Positions 1 through 11,678 of a stretch of 64,000 bases of DNA are shown here, in pieces. The notes beneath the pieces were generated by a model. That model had not been told where the DNA came from. It did not search any database and worked only from the letters and a program-made list of their open reading frames with translations. A program made the position numbers and the translations under genes. Source of the stretch: Cercophora sp. LCS_1 (Eukaryota > Ascomycota > Sordariomycetes > Sordariales > Lasiosphaeriaceae); assembly GCA_036250225.1 (NCBI GenBank), contig JAPZLL010000007.1, forward strand, positions 124,001-188,000, written 5' to 3'. Numbering within the stretch: the stretch's first letter is position 1; each line of letters opens with the position of its first letter.

Positions 1-464
1 GTATTAGATTATGTGATGTGGTTGGGGCGGGAGGTTGTTTTTTGGTGGTGGATGTCAGATTGAGTTTCCATCTTGAGGGCCTTGCACGTTTGGTCAGGTT
101 CTTACCCCTGAAGCAGCCCCCCAGATTCGGCGTCATCACACTCAAGAGATCTCAACACCCAAGAACATCACACAAGACTGTGGGAACACGACAAAAGATC
201 TTGATAGTCTAGACTAGACCCTCCGTAGGGAGATGCTGACGCAATACCGTATTACGCATCGATTCCTACCAGGACTTGGCCAAGCACCACCCTTGAGTGA
301 TGGCGAAATACCCCCATTTCAGATCCCTATCAAAACACGACCCTCAAGTCACGAAAAAAAAAAAACAAAAAAAAAAAAACACTTGATCCCTTGCCAAGGG
401 CAAATAACAAAGCAAAAGAAGAAGATACGCCCATCGTTCTTCCTCAAACCGCCGTCCCTCAAAA
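1..464. other. Intergenic / 3' flank, no gene seen
   Basis: No supportable gene. It includes an A-rich homopolymeric stretch around 355-380 and leads into the 3' end of the minus-strand SH3 gene, so part is probably that gene's 3' UTR. Confidence 0.5.
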
Positions 465-1283
465 CTAAAAAATGGAATTGACAATCTTCCCACCCAACGT
501 AGCCCCCGCACCAAAAATCGCCGCATTCCCCAACTTCTTGCCAAACTTTTTCGTATTCTCCTCGGTCTTACTCGGCTTGTCGTCTTCACCGTTCCCACCA
601 TACCCCTGATTCGCCATAGCCATAGGCGGCGCATGCGCATTATACGGATTCACCTGCCCAGGAGGCGGCGGATACGCACCCTGGTATGCACCCGCCTTCT
701 CGCCACCACCCCATCCGTTCTGTGCCTTTTCCTCCTCGACATAGCTCTTGGGGAAAATACCCTCCTGCTGGGTACGCGTGTTGAGTCCCAACCACCAATC
801 CGCATTCATCTTTTCGTAGACGGCCACCCTGTCGCCCTTTTCAAAGTTGCAGTCCCGTGCATCCTGCGCGATGTATTGGTAGAGCGCCGTGGCGTAGCAG
901 AGGACTGGCTTCTCCGGGGCGGCGGGGGGTGGTTGTTTACGGCCTGGGAGGGGAGGCGGCGCGGATGATGCTGATGAGTTGCCCGTGGACTGGGAGTATG
1001 ACGGAGGCGGGTTGGTTGTGGAAGGGGTCGTCACTGGTGTGGGGAGACCAGTGTTGGCTCGCTGTGTTTGGGCGAGGGAGCCTTCGGCTGGAAGGAGAGA
1101 GTGGATCTGGTCAAAGGCACCTTCGGTGATAACGCCCTTTTCGAGGAGGGTCTCGAGTTCCTTGGGGACTGTCAGCGGCACGAGTCAAGGGCAATATGGA
1201 GAAAAGGAGGGAGAACGTACATTCTTGATGTTGCGCAGGGACCGGTTGGTCTCAATGACCGTCTGACGATCGGGGAGGACCAT
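465..1283 (-). CDS. LSB1: LSB1/PIN3-like SH3 domain protein
   Basis: Two exons, 1283..1221 and 1160..465, give 252 residues. The GTACGT donor lies at 1220; the acceptor is CAAG before 1160, chosen because it gives NIKNELE, matching the yeast family start NRSLKNIRNELE. One SH3 domain spans about residues 108-164 (ALYQY, paired Trp, IFPKSYV). A PPSY motif at 73-76 (type bound by Rsp5 WW domains) and a polyproline stretch at 89-95 precede it. The C-terminus KLGNAAIFGAGATLGGKIVN is the diagnostic tail of yeast Lsb1/Pin3. These proteins bind Las17/WASP and modulate cortical actin and prion formation; the role here is inferred. An earlier AG (CTGACAG, 8 nt upstream) would shift the frame. Upstream Met codons in the longer frame are not supported by homology. 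Confidence 0.9.
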
Positions 1284-1676
1284 GGCTACGATTGGGACGA
1301 TGTTTTGCTGAAGCATTTGCTGGCGCGGGGCTTGGTGGTCTCTGTCGCTAGTTTGGCAACTTGGTGAGTTGTTGCTGAGGAAAAGCAGTGTCGTGTCGCG
1401 ATACGAAGTAAAGTGGGAGGACGTGACAGTCACCTGTGGCGCAGCGCTAGTTGCACCAACGCTCGTGCATTTGCCCCGCTCTCTCCGCTGGACCCGAATC
1501 CGCTTCTGCAGATCCTCCAGGTCGCGCCCGGTCTGCGATTCGCTTGTGCCCCCTCCTGGGGCCTGGCGTCGAAACAATGCGATCAAATCCTCCGTGAATG
1601 CCTCGGCACGGGTAAATTGCATATCCAATACGGGATGCCCCTATATTTATTCTACCTCGCCAATCCTATGTCCAGT

Positions 1677-3465
1677 TTATACAAACTTGGAATCCTTTAC
1701 CTCGTACAGGTCGACATACTCATCAACAGCCATGGCCTCGAGCCTCTTGGGGTCCTGGCCGAGCTCGAGGAGACTCTTCACCTTGTCGGCGCTGAAGTGC
1801 GGCTCCAGGTGACGCTTGTACTTGGCCAGAATCTCGGGCTTGGCCTCCTCGCGACGGAGGCGGTGGCCCAGCGGCGCCTCGACAACAACCTCGTCCAGCA
1901 CAGTGCCATCGTTAAGCTCAACTGTCAGCGCGTTGCTGATGGTGCGGAGCGCGGGGTCGTGGTAGTCAGCGGTGAACTGCGGGTCCTCGACGCACTTGAT
2001 CTTCTTGCGCAGAGACTCGACCAGCTCAGAAGTGGCCGCCTCGGAGCCGTCGGTGTAGTCGCCAGCCGTCAGACGGCCAAAGACCAGCATGACCGAGCAC
2101 ATGTACTGGATGCAGTGGTCACGGTCGGCAAAGTTGTCCATGGGCTTGAACTGCTTGTCGATGATGCGGATGCAGGCCTCGTGCGTGCGGCACGTGATGC
2201 CCTTGATGTCCGCCGCCGACTTGCCCATGGCCTTGAGCTGGTTGTAGATCTTTTGCGACGCCTCAACGGCTGTCTGGGAGTGGAACTCAGCTACACACCA
2301 GTTAGTCCAACGTCACACAGCGGGGCGGGCGCAACATACCAGGATACGACACCTTGAAGAGCACATTCTCCATGACATAGCTGCCATAGGGGCGCTGGAA
2401 CTCAAACTTCTTGCCCTTGAAGAGGACGTCGTAGAAACCCCAGACGGGGGCCGACAAAACGGTGGGGACACCCTTCTCACCCTTCAGGACCTTGAGGGCC
2501 AGGTTTACGGCGCGCTGGCAGGCATCACCGGCAGCCCACGACTTGCGGGACATGGTGTTGGGCGAGTGCCTGTAGGTACGCAGACTCTGTCCGTCGACCC
2601 ACGCCTGTGTGACGGCGTCGGCCGTCTGCTGCTCGGTCAAGCCAAGCATCTTGCTCACCACGGCCGTGCTGGCAACCTTGACCAGGACCACGTGGTCGAG
2701 ACCGACCTTGTTGAACGAGTTCAAAAGAGCCAGGCAGCCCTGGATCTCGTGGGCCTTGATCATGGCCTCGAGCACATCGCGGACGGTAAAGGTCTTGCCG
2801 CCGGCAATGTTACCGCCGGCCTTGTTGGTGCGGGTGATCCAGTCAGCCACAGCGAGGATAGCACCCAAGTTGTCGCTGGGATGCCCCCATTCAGCAGCCA
2901 GCCAGCAGTCATTGTAGTCGAGCCAGCGGATCATGGCACCAATGTTGAAGGCGCCATTGACGGGGTCGAGCTGGAAGGGCGTGCCGGGCACCTTGGGGCC
3001 GTTGGGCACAACGGTACCAGGGACGATGGGCCCAAGGAGCTTGGTGCACTCCTTGAAGCGCAGGCCCTCAAGACCGCACCCGAGGGTATCGAGGAAAACC
3101 CATCGTGCCGTGTCGAACTGGGAGCACAGAGTCAGTCGGCTAGCCACGGCACCACGGATCCGGCCTTTTGGCGGGGCTCAACTCACGGCGAGATCTGAGT
3201 CAATTGGCTTGTTGTGCACGTAGTTGGCAATATCCGTAATCTCGGGATCGTAGCCTTTGCTCTCGGACGGCGAGGGTGTCGCGGCGGCGGCAGACTGTAG
3301 CGAGGCCATGGTGGAGAAGTTTGTGCGTGTGTGGCAGAGAGCAGCGGTGCGAGGGGCTGCGGTGGAAGTCCACGAGCTCAGCGGCCGAAGAGCCGACGAC
3401 CGGCACAAGCTGGATCGCTGCAGCGTCCTCGATGCCTGACGGATTCCGCGGTGCACAGCAGACAT
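1677..3465 (-). CDS. 2-methylcitrate dehydratase, mitochondrial (PrpD family)
   Basis: Three exons (3465..3187, 3117..2340, 2290..1677), all in phase, give 556 residues, normal for fungal PrpD enzymes. The product dehydrates 2-methylcitrate to 2-methyl-cis-aconitate in the methylcitrate cycle, which clears propionyl-CoA from odd-chain fatty acids and Val/Ile/Met. Residues 1-50 are rich in Arg, Ser and Ala with no acidic residues, a typical matrix presequence. The PrpD body begins near residue 70 and includes FDTARWVFLDTLGCGLEGL, the WLDYNDCWLAAEWGHPSDN segment and DHCIQYMCSVML. Introns are 69 and 49 nt. An internal ATG at codon 53 could yield a form without the presequence. It faces glutamate decarboxylase across an 851 bp divergent promoter. 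No partner methylcitrate synthase or methylisocitrate lyase is in view. Confidence 0.95.
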
Positions 3466-4316
3466 GGTGTCTGCCGGATCTCGACTGTTCGATTGGGCTT
3501 CAATTGGGCGTCAACAGACTCAATTGAGACAGCAGCAAGCACCTTTTGTAATTGTTCAGAGGGAAGAAGAGCTCTCCCTGTCGAGGAATCCGGGGCAGCA
3601 CCGCACAACCCTGGCCGCAAGCTCGGTCGCTCAGGCGGAATCCTGGGCAATTGCCGCGGCTTACCGACCCCTCCTTGCCCCCCCTGCTCACTCAGACATC
3701 CAACCTGGTGTCAGCTGCAATCCTCGACACCAGCTGATTGTTCAGAGATAACCTCGGATCAAGCCTCCACTTCCGTCCACCCGACCCTCAGTTTCCCATT
3801 CCAAGCCTCCGTCCGGAAAGCAAAGTGCGTCTTGGTGTCAGATCAGCATGGCGCGGAGCCGCTTCGGCGCTTCATCTCTCAATCCGCCGTTTCGGGTCCG
3901 ATCGGACGCCGAGACTGGTGAATTCGCGGCAGCCAGAGTCCGACGCCAAGTCCGGAGCTGCGGCCGATGCTCAACGACGACCAACACCCGACGGCAACTG
4001 CGCCATGTCGCTAGCATTTTGACACTTTCACGCTGCTGGAAGTGACTCGCGGTTTTGACTCAATTGGGCCGCGGAAATGCGTCCAAATGACGCCGGAGCA
4101 TCAATGATGGGAGCCGGTCCTGTTTCTTGGCATGAAGTCTGATGAACGCCTCAAATCATGTCGTCATAGTTGATCATCACTCCACAGGCAGTCCAGCTCG
4201 AATGCGTGCAGCTCAAGTGAACTGCATGCTATGTCTCTCGCATATCATGCCCAGAGTCCGGGCATTTGCTCCGTTGTACAGTTTTTGAGCAAGACACCAC
4301 CAGATAAGCCGCCAAG
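3466..4316. promoter_or_regulatory. Divergent promoter between methylcitrate dehydratase and glutamate decarboxylase
   Basis: This 851 bp gap separates two head-to-head genes, both of mitochondrial/TCA-linked carbon metabolism. No TATA box is obvious on either side. ORFs within it look like chance frames. Shared control is inference from orientation only. Confidence 0.5.
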
Positions 4317-6171
4317 ATGTCGCTCTCACGTCACGTACGTCGACCTCACAGCGCATGGGTTTTGGTTCCTAACACTATGCATAGGTGAACCCTGAGGATA
4401 TCATCCACCACATCCAGGATCTCAAAGTGTCGGACAAACCGCGATCCGGCAAGAATGGTAACGGCAACGGCAATGGCGAAAGCCCGCACCTCACACCGTA
4501 CTCAACCCGCTATTCCAGCCAAAAGGCCATCCCAAAATATGAGATCCCGCCCGATGGAGCACCAGGGGACACCGTCTTTGCCATGATCAAAGATGAGCTT
4601 GACCTCGACGGCAAGCCCAACCTCAACCTGGCCAGGTATGTCGCATCCCATGTTGACATTCTCAGGGGTAAATGAACCAACACCCGCAGCTTTGTCAACA
4701 CCTACCTCGAAGACAACGCCCAGAATCTCATGATCGCGAACATGGCCAAGAACCTCGCAGACAACGACGAGTACCCAGCCATGATCTCCATGAGCGAGCG
4801 CTGCGTCAGCATCCTCGCCAACCTCTGGGGTGCGCACGCCAACGAAAAGGCCATTGGCACCGCCACCACAGGCTCCTCGGAAGCCATCCAGCTCGGCGGC
4901 CTCGCCATGAAGCGCCGCTGGCAGGAAAAGCGGCGAGCGCAGGGAAAAGACACGCTCAAGCCCAACATCATCATGGGATCCAACGCGCAGGTGGCCCTGC
5001 TGAAGTTCGCCCGCTACTTTGAAGTCGAAGAGCGCGTGTTGCCTGTCTCGGCAAAGAGTAAATACCGTCTCGACCCGGATCTTGTGAGGGAGAATATCGA
5101 CGAAAACACGATTGGAATCTTTGTCATTCTCGGAAGCACCTATACGGGGCATTACGAGCCGGTTGAGGACATTTCTCGTATCCTCGACGAATATCAGGCC
5201 AAGACGGGGATCGATATCCCCATCCATGTCGACGCGGCGAGTGGTGGTTTCGTGGCGCCATTTACGCATGCTAAAGCTGGAAACCAGAAATGGTTCGTCT
5301 CTTTCCCGTCGCTCCATTTCCGCTGCTGACTCCAACAAGGGACTTCACCCTCCCCCGCGTAAAATCCATCAACACGTCCGGCCACAAGTACGGCCTCGTA
5401 ACCCCCGGCATCGGCTGGATCGTGTGGCGCGACGAATCCTATCTCCCCAAGCATCTCGTCTTCGAACTGCACTACCTCGGTGGCACCGAACTCTCCTACA
5501 CACTCAACTTCTCGCGGCCTGGTGCACAGGTTATCGCGCAGTATTATAACCTCATCCATCTCGGTTTCTCAGGATACCGCGAGGTAATGGAAAACTGTCT
5601 CGCCAATGCCCGGGTCCTCAGCAAGAGCCTGGAGGCGACGGGGTGGTATACGTGTGTCAGTGAGATTCACCGGCCGAACCCGGACGGAGCCGGGCGAGGT
5701 GGAGATGTCAAGGAAATGGTGAAAAACGCCGTGACGTCGGCTGTGACCCGTGACAAGTCCAGCACCGAGACAAGCGCGGATTACATCGCCGGTCTACCAG
5801 TCGTCTCGTTCCGTCTCGTCGATGAGTTCCGAAAGGAATATCCTCATATCAAGCAGGAGACTATTTCCCTTCTCCTCAGGGCGCGACAATGGATCATCCC
5901 GAACTATGCGCTTCCACCCAACGAAGACGCGACCGAAATCCTGCGGGTTGTCATCCGGGAGAGTATGAGTCTCGACTTGCTGGATCGGCTAGTGACGGAT
6001 ATCGTGCAGGTGACTGAGACGTTGATGGAGAACGACGAGGTGGACATGGGGATCCTGCACAAGCGAAAGACAGGGCCGAGCAAGAAGGGTGACAAACACA
6101 AGGGGAAGAAGACGACGGTAGGAGACCAAGTCAAGCGGATGGCGGACGGGATCCATCGGTCCGTGTGTTGA
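4317..6171 (+). CDS. Glutamate decarboxylase (PLP-dependent, group II)
   Basis: Four exons (4317..4334, 4385..4635, 4690..5292, 5340..6171) give 567 residues. The first exon codes only MSLSRH before a GTACGT donor, matching the family start (SLSRHVNPED). It converts glutamate to GABA and CO2, first step of the GABA shunt, probably in the cytosol. The PLP lysine is K307 in INTSGHKYG, the pyridine-ring aspartate is D271 in HVDAASGGF, and the substrate-side motif TATTGSSEA is at 148-155. The tail is Lys-rich (KKGDKHKGKK), a region that in fungi and plants is variable and sometimes calmodulin-related; no clear calmodulin site is asserted. Introns are 50, 54 and 47 nt. Confidence 0.95.
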
Positions 6172-6213
6172 ACAAATTATAGTCTATTACATGTCCGTTT
6201 GTTTGTCAGTGGC

Positions 6214-7266
6214 CTACGCCTCAGCCAAAATATCCTCGAACCCCCTCTTCGCATCCGCACTCAAAAACTCCAAGTTCTCATTCCCCACCACCGACTTGAG
6301 CACCGTCGCCGTGTCGATGCCATCCACCGCTCCATCCCCACCCTGCATGATATTCGCAAAATTGTCGGCAATCAGCTGGATCCCACTAACAAACCCAAAC
6401 TCGTCAAACTCGCAGTGTCCGCCATTGGGCGTATTATCCACCGTCTGCAGCGCGCCAATCTGCCGCGCGCTCAAGCCCTCGGCAACAGCAATGTCCTCAA
6501 ATGCCCGGATCGCAGCGGGGATCGACTCCTGCAGGATATCCAGCTCGCCGAGCGTCGTCTGGAAATGGATCTTGGAATTGCCCACAAACGCCGACGCATT
6601 CACCACCTCCACCTGCGGCTCGAGAGCACCGCACATGAGCAGGACACCGGCGTCGGGGAACTCGGCAAGGTGCGCGGGCATGAAGAAACCGCTGAGCGTC
6701 AGCGCGCCGCCCGAGACGCCCGTGAAGAAAATGTTGGTAGGATCGAACGCGACCACCTGCGGCAGCACATCGCGGATCAGATCCCGCACGGCAAGCGAGT
6801 CGGCCTCGCCGTCGGCGCGGGAGAGACCGGACGGTGGGCCGGCGCGTTGGCCCCAGAGTAGATTCTCCGAGGGGGCTAGGACGACCACGCCGAGCAGGTT
6901 GCCCTGCACGGCCTGGTTGGGAAAGTCAAAGAAGGACTGTCCGCCGTCGCCGTGAAGGAGGACGTTGAGGCCGAAACGGCTCGTGGCGCCGGCTTGGGCA
7001 CTGGCGCCGGTCACGTCGGTGTCGGTCGTGAAGAGCTGGGCGGGCGCGGAGACTTTGAACCGCAGCTCTACGCCGTTGACGGTCGCGCTTGTGTCGAGGA
7101 TGACGGAACCGTCCGAAGCTTCGGTGATACCCAGGGGCAGAGTGGCTGCTTGCTCCTGGGGGGTGAGAGGGACGGAGGGACCGGCACGATTGTCTCGTTG
7201 TTGGGGGAGAGCGGATACCAGGAGGGGTGCCGCCACGAGGCAAAGGAGCGAACGAATGGTCAACAT
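6214..7266 (-). CDS. Secreted alpha/beta hydrolase (esterase-like)
   Basis: A single exon of 350 residues with a signal peptide (1-19, ending LLVSA). An alpha/beta-hydrolase core is visible: the oxyanion-type LLHGDGG at 103-109, the nucleophile elbow GVSGG with Ser185, and a C-terminal NGGHCEF offering the catalytic His. The layout resembles extracellular esterase or depolymerase families, but the substrate is unknown. The start at 7266 is preferred over the 71-codon upstream extension, because that extension reads through a (CT)n tract and lacks a signal peptide at its start. A minus-strand TATAAA at 7446..7441 lies 175 nt upstream of this ATG, consistent with that choice. Confidence 0.8.
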   Translation of the reverse strand: MLTIRSLLCLVAAPLLVSALPQQRDNRAGPSVPLTPQEQAATLPLGITEASDGSVILDTSATVNGVELRFKVSAPAQLFTTDTDVTGASAQAGATSRFGLNVLLHGDGGQSFFDFPNQAVQGNLLGVVVLAPSENLLWGQRAGPPSGLSRADGEADSLAVRDLIRDVLPQVVAFDPTNIFFTGVSGGALTLSGFFMPAHLAEFPDAGVLLMCGALEPQVEVVNASAFVGNSKIHFQTTLGELDILQESIPAAIRAFEDIAVAEGLSARQIGALQTVDNTPNGGHCEFDEFGFVSGIQLIADNFANIMQGGDGAVDGIDTATVLKSVVGNENLEFLSADAKRGFEDILAEA

Positions 7267-7329
7267 TCTGATGATGACGGGTACACCTTGTGCATGCCCC
7301 GGGTTGCGGGTAAAGTGGGGGGGAAAAGC

Positions 7330-7333
<4 letters not shown>

Positions 7334-7382
<49 letters not shown>
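7334..7382. repeat. (GA)n microsatellite, (CT)n in the leader of the esterase gene
   Basis: About 24 uninterrupted AG/GA dinucleotides. On the minus strand it is a pyrimidine tract between the TATA box and the ATG of the hydrolase gene, so it probably lies in the 5' UTR or core promoter. Confidence 0.95.
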
Positions 7383-7384
<2 letters not shown>

Positions 7385-7440
7385 GACGTGGGGAGAAAGG
7401 GAGGAATCCAGTTCCTCGGGGTCGGTCGAACAAGGGGAGT

Positions 7441-7446
7441 TTTATA
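7441..7446 (-). promoter_or_regulatory. TATA box candidate for the secreted hydrolase gene
   Basis: TATAAA on the minus strand, 175 nt upstream of the ATG at 7266. Placement fits a TATA-containing promoter for a regulated secreted enzyme. Confidence 0.4.
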
Positions 7447-7488
7447 AAAAGAGACAGAAGGAGAGGGAAAAAAAGACAAAAGGAGAAT

Positions 7489-7944
7489 TCAAAGTCTTCG
7501 TATCCTTGGAGGATCCCTTACCCTTACCCATCTCCACGCGCTCATGCCATTGCGCAAATTGTCGGGTTGCAAGCAAACTGGTTCGGTTCGCGAAAAAGAG
7601 GCGTTCAAACCCTTTGTGTAAGAGGTGCTGGGGTAACGATTGTCGAGTTTGGAGTTGGGTCGTTTCGACATCCGACAAAACCCACTTTTTACCGGGCCCG
7701 GCGTGTTTGAAATGCTACCCCGGGTCCTCCTCCAATCCTTGCTCGCCCACGAGCTACGGCTGCGCTCTCCGGTTAGTTTTGCCTCTAAATCCTTTCGAGA
7801 AAGGACGGGAATCATTTTGGGCGGAGCGCGCCCGGTAAAATTGTGCCCAGCCCGCCCGATGTTTCCGAACATGGCGCCTTGGCTTCGGTACTGAAAATAA
7901 ATCCATGTCGCGACGCCAAAAGAGATTGCGCCCAGGAGTAACAT
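7489..7944 (-). CDS. Doubtful small membrane-anchored ORF
   Basis: A 151-codon frame opening with a plausible single membrane helix (LLLGAISFGVATWIYF) followed by a basic, low-complexity tail. I do not recognise it. A second frame upstream on the same strand starts with MSTTSQPP and could be an upstream exon, but I could not find a convincing splice pair. It may equally be promoter sequence of the neighbouring genes. Listed only because the first 45 residues look protein-like. Confidence 0.2.
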   Translation of the reverse strand: MLLLGAISFGVATWIYFQYRSQGAMFGNIGRAGHNFTGRAPPKMIPVLSRKDLEAKLTGERSRSSWASKDWRRTRGSISNTPGPVKSGFCRMSKRPNSKLDNRYPSTSYTKGLNASFSRTEPVCLQPDNLRNGMSAWRWVRVRDPPRIRRL

Positions 7945-8605
7945 GCATTTTGGTGTTTTTCGGGGAGGGCAAGCTTGAGCTTGATAGCTTGCGGCTTGGA
8001 TACATGTTGGTCGAGCGAGGCTGGGGGGGTTGGCTTGTTGTGCTCATCTTGACGTTGACTTGAGGACCCAGGACAATTTGGAAGCCATCCTCTGGCGAAA
8101 TAAACGACGAGATAAACGCCAGAGAAAGGAGATGAGGGAATGTTTATTGACTGAGCGATATAAAACACAGGATTCGAACGCATTAGTTTAGATTTGAATG
8201 CTGAAGCAGGATAATGAAAGCACATATTCTTTGTCGATGATGCTTCTTGAAGTCCAAAATAGACACAGCAGTTTGGTATACCTGGATAGAAGGAGAAGAA
8301 TATAGAAAGGAAAAAAAAACACAGGGCCATGTCAAGATCGAAAGGCAATAATAGTTGTGATGAACGGCAATGAATAGAAGATAGGTACCTTACTGGTCTT
8401 CCTTTGTTTTTTTGTTTTTTTGACTTCCTACCTGTTACCCTAAGCTCGCCTTGTGCTCTTGCCGTTTACTTTTCTTTTTTCATCCCAGCTAACCGCTTTC
8501 CTCCCAGAACAGTTTTGAATTTTCGCAGTTAACCTTCTTCACTGCAATAACTTTCTTTTCCCTCCCAGCAAAGTTCTTCACGACTGCACGCAAGAAACAC
8601 GCACC

Positions 8606-9845
8606 ATGGATCCCAACACCGAGGATCCTGACATCACCGAAGTCGCGGCTTTCCGCCAGGTCAAGCTTGTGTACCCGGAGCCCGAGCCTACCCAGGCTCG
8701 CCAGACGTTGTTTTTGGTCAGCAATGACCATGACAATGCCCAGATTCTTTTGGGGTAAGTACCTATCTATTTATCTATTTATCTACTTGTTTGGCCCAAA
8801 ACGGCCGATCAATCAACTGCTATATACCCTAAGATGGTACCCTTTCGTTGAGCGGCCGTTTTAAAGCCTGACATGTAACCCTCACCCTGCCTTAGTGGGC
8901 GTTAGCTTACCTTCTACCTCCCAGGGAAACCAAGCTCATCCTCTCCCCTCCGTATTCGGTCTTTTTTGCGCCTCCGGACAAAGTCCTGGCCGAGCACCCG
9001 ATGAGCATCAAGGTGTCTGGGGACGACTCCCGGAGCACTTCCATCGAGTTGACCGCCTTCGCGATCTCACGGAACGTGCAGGGCCAAGGCGCCGATTACT
9101 ATCGTTACCGTTTGGCCGCCGGCCAGCTCATCAAATCCGACTCCGGAGCCGACGTCACGAAGTGGACCAGCTTGCAGCCGCTCTTCCCTTTCGAGCAAAC
9201 AACGAGCATCTTGAAGAATCTGTCACAAGTACCGTTGTTGACAAGCCTGCAAGTGCACTACGACAAGGACGACACCATCTACAGCCAAGTGGCCACCACC
9301 CACCCCGACCTGAAGAGACTTCACTTTTTCACATACCTGCCAATGGACAGCGACCGTGTGAAGCGAGCCAGCGATTCTTTCCACTCTCTGGAATATCTGG
9401 CGGTTCACGAGGAGGGTGGTATCAGGCCGTTGCCCATCGACGAGGAGTACCTCAAGGTGCGTAGGCTTTTTCTAGGCTCTCATCTGATTGGATAAATTTG
9501 ACTGACAGGTATGGATAGTACTGGAAGATCCTGTATATCATGGCGCTCAAGGAAATGATCGAGCTGAAGCATCTGGCTTTCACCCTGAAGAAGGACGTTG
9601 CTCTCTCGCTGCGATGGATTCCGCCGGAATATGGAACGGACTCCGTGTGTATCGAGCTGTGGTACAGCAACCTCATTGTTGAGTTTGGTAGGAGACTTCC
9701 GGGGCTTGAGAGCATCTGCGTCTTCTGCGAGCATCCGCTCTATTACGAGGGGGTGAGGGACGAGTTTCTGGATGGCGATCTCTTCGTCAGGAGGAAGAGC
9801 GTTGACGATCTTCGTCCTGGTGAATGGCCTCGTGGAATCGCGTAG
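8606..9845 (+). CDS. Hypothetical protein, orphan, 335 aa
   Basis: Three exons (8606..8754, 8925..9456, 9519..9845). The start has an excellent context (CACCATGG). The first intron (170 nt) is long for this window and has a GTAAGT donor; the second runs from GTGCGT at 9457 to GATAG at 9518, the only acceptor keeping the long downstream frame open (GACAG 10 nt earlier does not). The protein has no signal peptide, membrane helix or cysteine pattern. Its second half is leucine-rich in a loose pattern (SLEYLAVHEEGG, ELKHLAFTLKKD, LPGLESICVFCE), reminiscent of the LRR-like tails of fungal F-box-type proteins, but no F-box is visible. Function unknown. Confidence 0.7.
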
Positions 9846-10326
9846 ATGCATCCATGGAAGTTTCCAGTGGGCATGACGAGATTTGAAAGTCTTTGGAGAT
9901 AGATGGGATGCCTCGCGAATTTCTTGAATGCCTGGGAAAGAAAAAAAAAACTCTTCAATCCCTCGAGCGTTCATGCCCCACCTCGAGGGTATATTTTAAA
10001 AGAGACCTGTTTTTCACACTTCCCGTTTTTATTTTCAACACACCGCGCCATTCCATGACCCTCGCGCTCCCGGCGACGGCACAAAAGCCAGTTATCATCA
10101 CATTTTGGCCTTTACCTGTTCCAAAACGACATTGGTATTTTGTGGATTGGCGCGTGCAGAATTTTCAACACACGTGCAATTAATAAGAGAACATATCGAC
10201 GATTTCAGTACTACGCAGTTGGCGTGGCAAAGAGACTGGCGGGCCAAGGTTACGCATGGAGCGGTGTGTAAAAAGCGAAAAGGGGCGTCTGAAAAAATAA
10301 AGCTCTAATTATTTGAGAAATGTGTT

Positions 10327-10416
10327 TGAAGTTTCTGCCAACGTCTATTTGTATTTATACTGCCCGTCTATAAGTAGACTTGGGACTTGAAATGGCATCA
10401 ACTGGGATTAGTGCGG
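10327..10416 (+). repeat. Diverged direct repeat, copy A
   Basis: The core ACTTGAAATGGCATCAACTG matches ACTTGAAGTGGCATCGACTG in copy B (11679..11762), in the same orientation, and similarity extends about 60 bp upstream with gaps. Within the core, differences are G/A transitions. It is probably a remnant of an old dispersed repeat. Confidence 0.45.
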
Positions 10417-11678
10417 TTTGTTTAAAAAAAAAAACAAAAAAAAAACAGACAGGCTCCTGCATACCTTTTACGTGTTGGTATTCGTTGTGTGGTAGTAATG
10501 ACTTCACAATCCGAACCTTCCACGCGGATGGGACGTTTGTCAGGTGTACCGACTACTTGCGCCTTCACCCTTGGAATTAGAAGAAAAAATTGGCCTGTGA
10601 CGCTACGGAAACGGGGACACCTCTGTGTGTATATACTGAATTTCTTCAGAGAGTTCAACCACCTTGAAAGCCATCCTTTCTATCCCCAACAATTCTGTGC
10701 CCTGTGGCCAAGATTCGTGTGTGCAACATTACGATATCTCCAATCCCTCGGTAGGATCGCACATTGTGACCAACGCAAAATTGACCATTGCCGATGTATT
10801 TCGCACAAAATACAGCCTATGCGTGCGCTCGCCAAGGTCCAACGACAAGGTACACGTTACCGCAAGGATAACAATGAATTTGTTCTTCGCTTCCAGGGTG
10901 AGATGAGAACGAACCCAGGGGGCTTGATGACCCCAACTGGATAGTGCTCGAGTTGACGAAGCCTAGAGAAGGCTGGGGTTGTGAGTGGGGACGCGCGGCG
11001 GATGGTAGGCTGGTTCCACTTCCACTTGCTATACTTGCGTTGCTGTCATTATCGCTCCTGTAGTTTAGACCTACGGGCTTGTGGGACTCTTCGAGTGCGG
11101 CCCATAGTGACTCAAGACTGGAGGGCTCGCACAAGCGTATATAGTGGTGCTCCGGGGTTTTGCCAAGTGGGGGGGCTGTTTAGGAAACTGTGGATGAAGG
11201 GCGGCCAAGCTTCATCATCGATTGTATAATCCTAAAAAATAGGTAGGATAGCTAGAGGGTTGCTCCCGGTTTTAACTATTACTTAATAGGCCAGGAGATG
11301 TTGGCGATGCCACTTGCTGCCAGAATTTAATTTGCCATTCGGCGCGGCAAGGGAGCGGAGGGTTCCCCCAGTCTCTCGGCGAATAGCAGCGCCCAGGGAT
11401 GACACGCTGCAAATGTTGCTGAAGTAGGGATTTTCCATGGTGTGCTAGAGGAACGTCCATGGCGTGGGGCGCTAGAGGAGCCTTGCGTGCGCCGGTATTG
11501 GTAGGGTCGCGACGAGGGGTCAGAGTCGGAGCTCAAGGCGGGCAGGTCGTTGACAAAATAAACGGCACACACAAAAATGCCGGTCGAGGGGAAAGTTCAC
11601 CTGCTGAAAAAGGGGTATAAAGAAGATCCTAACGAGTTACTTGAAATCAAAATGCCTTGAAACAATATTTCAAGACTG

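Noticed and set aside
7267..7479. N-terminal extension of the secreted hydrolase through a Ser-Leu repeat
   Set aside because: It is encoded by the (CT)n microsatellite and would place the signal peptide internally; a TATA box lies inside the extension.
10489..10944. 151-codon plus-strand frame and the overlapping frame at 10664
   Set aside because: Two overlapping frames of equal quality and a third on the other strand; no signal peptide, domain or promoter. Could be relic DNA but cannot be supported.
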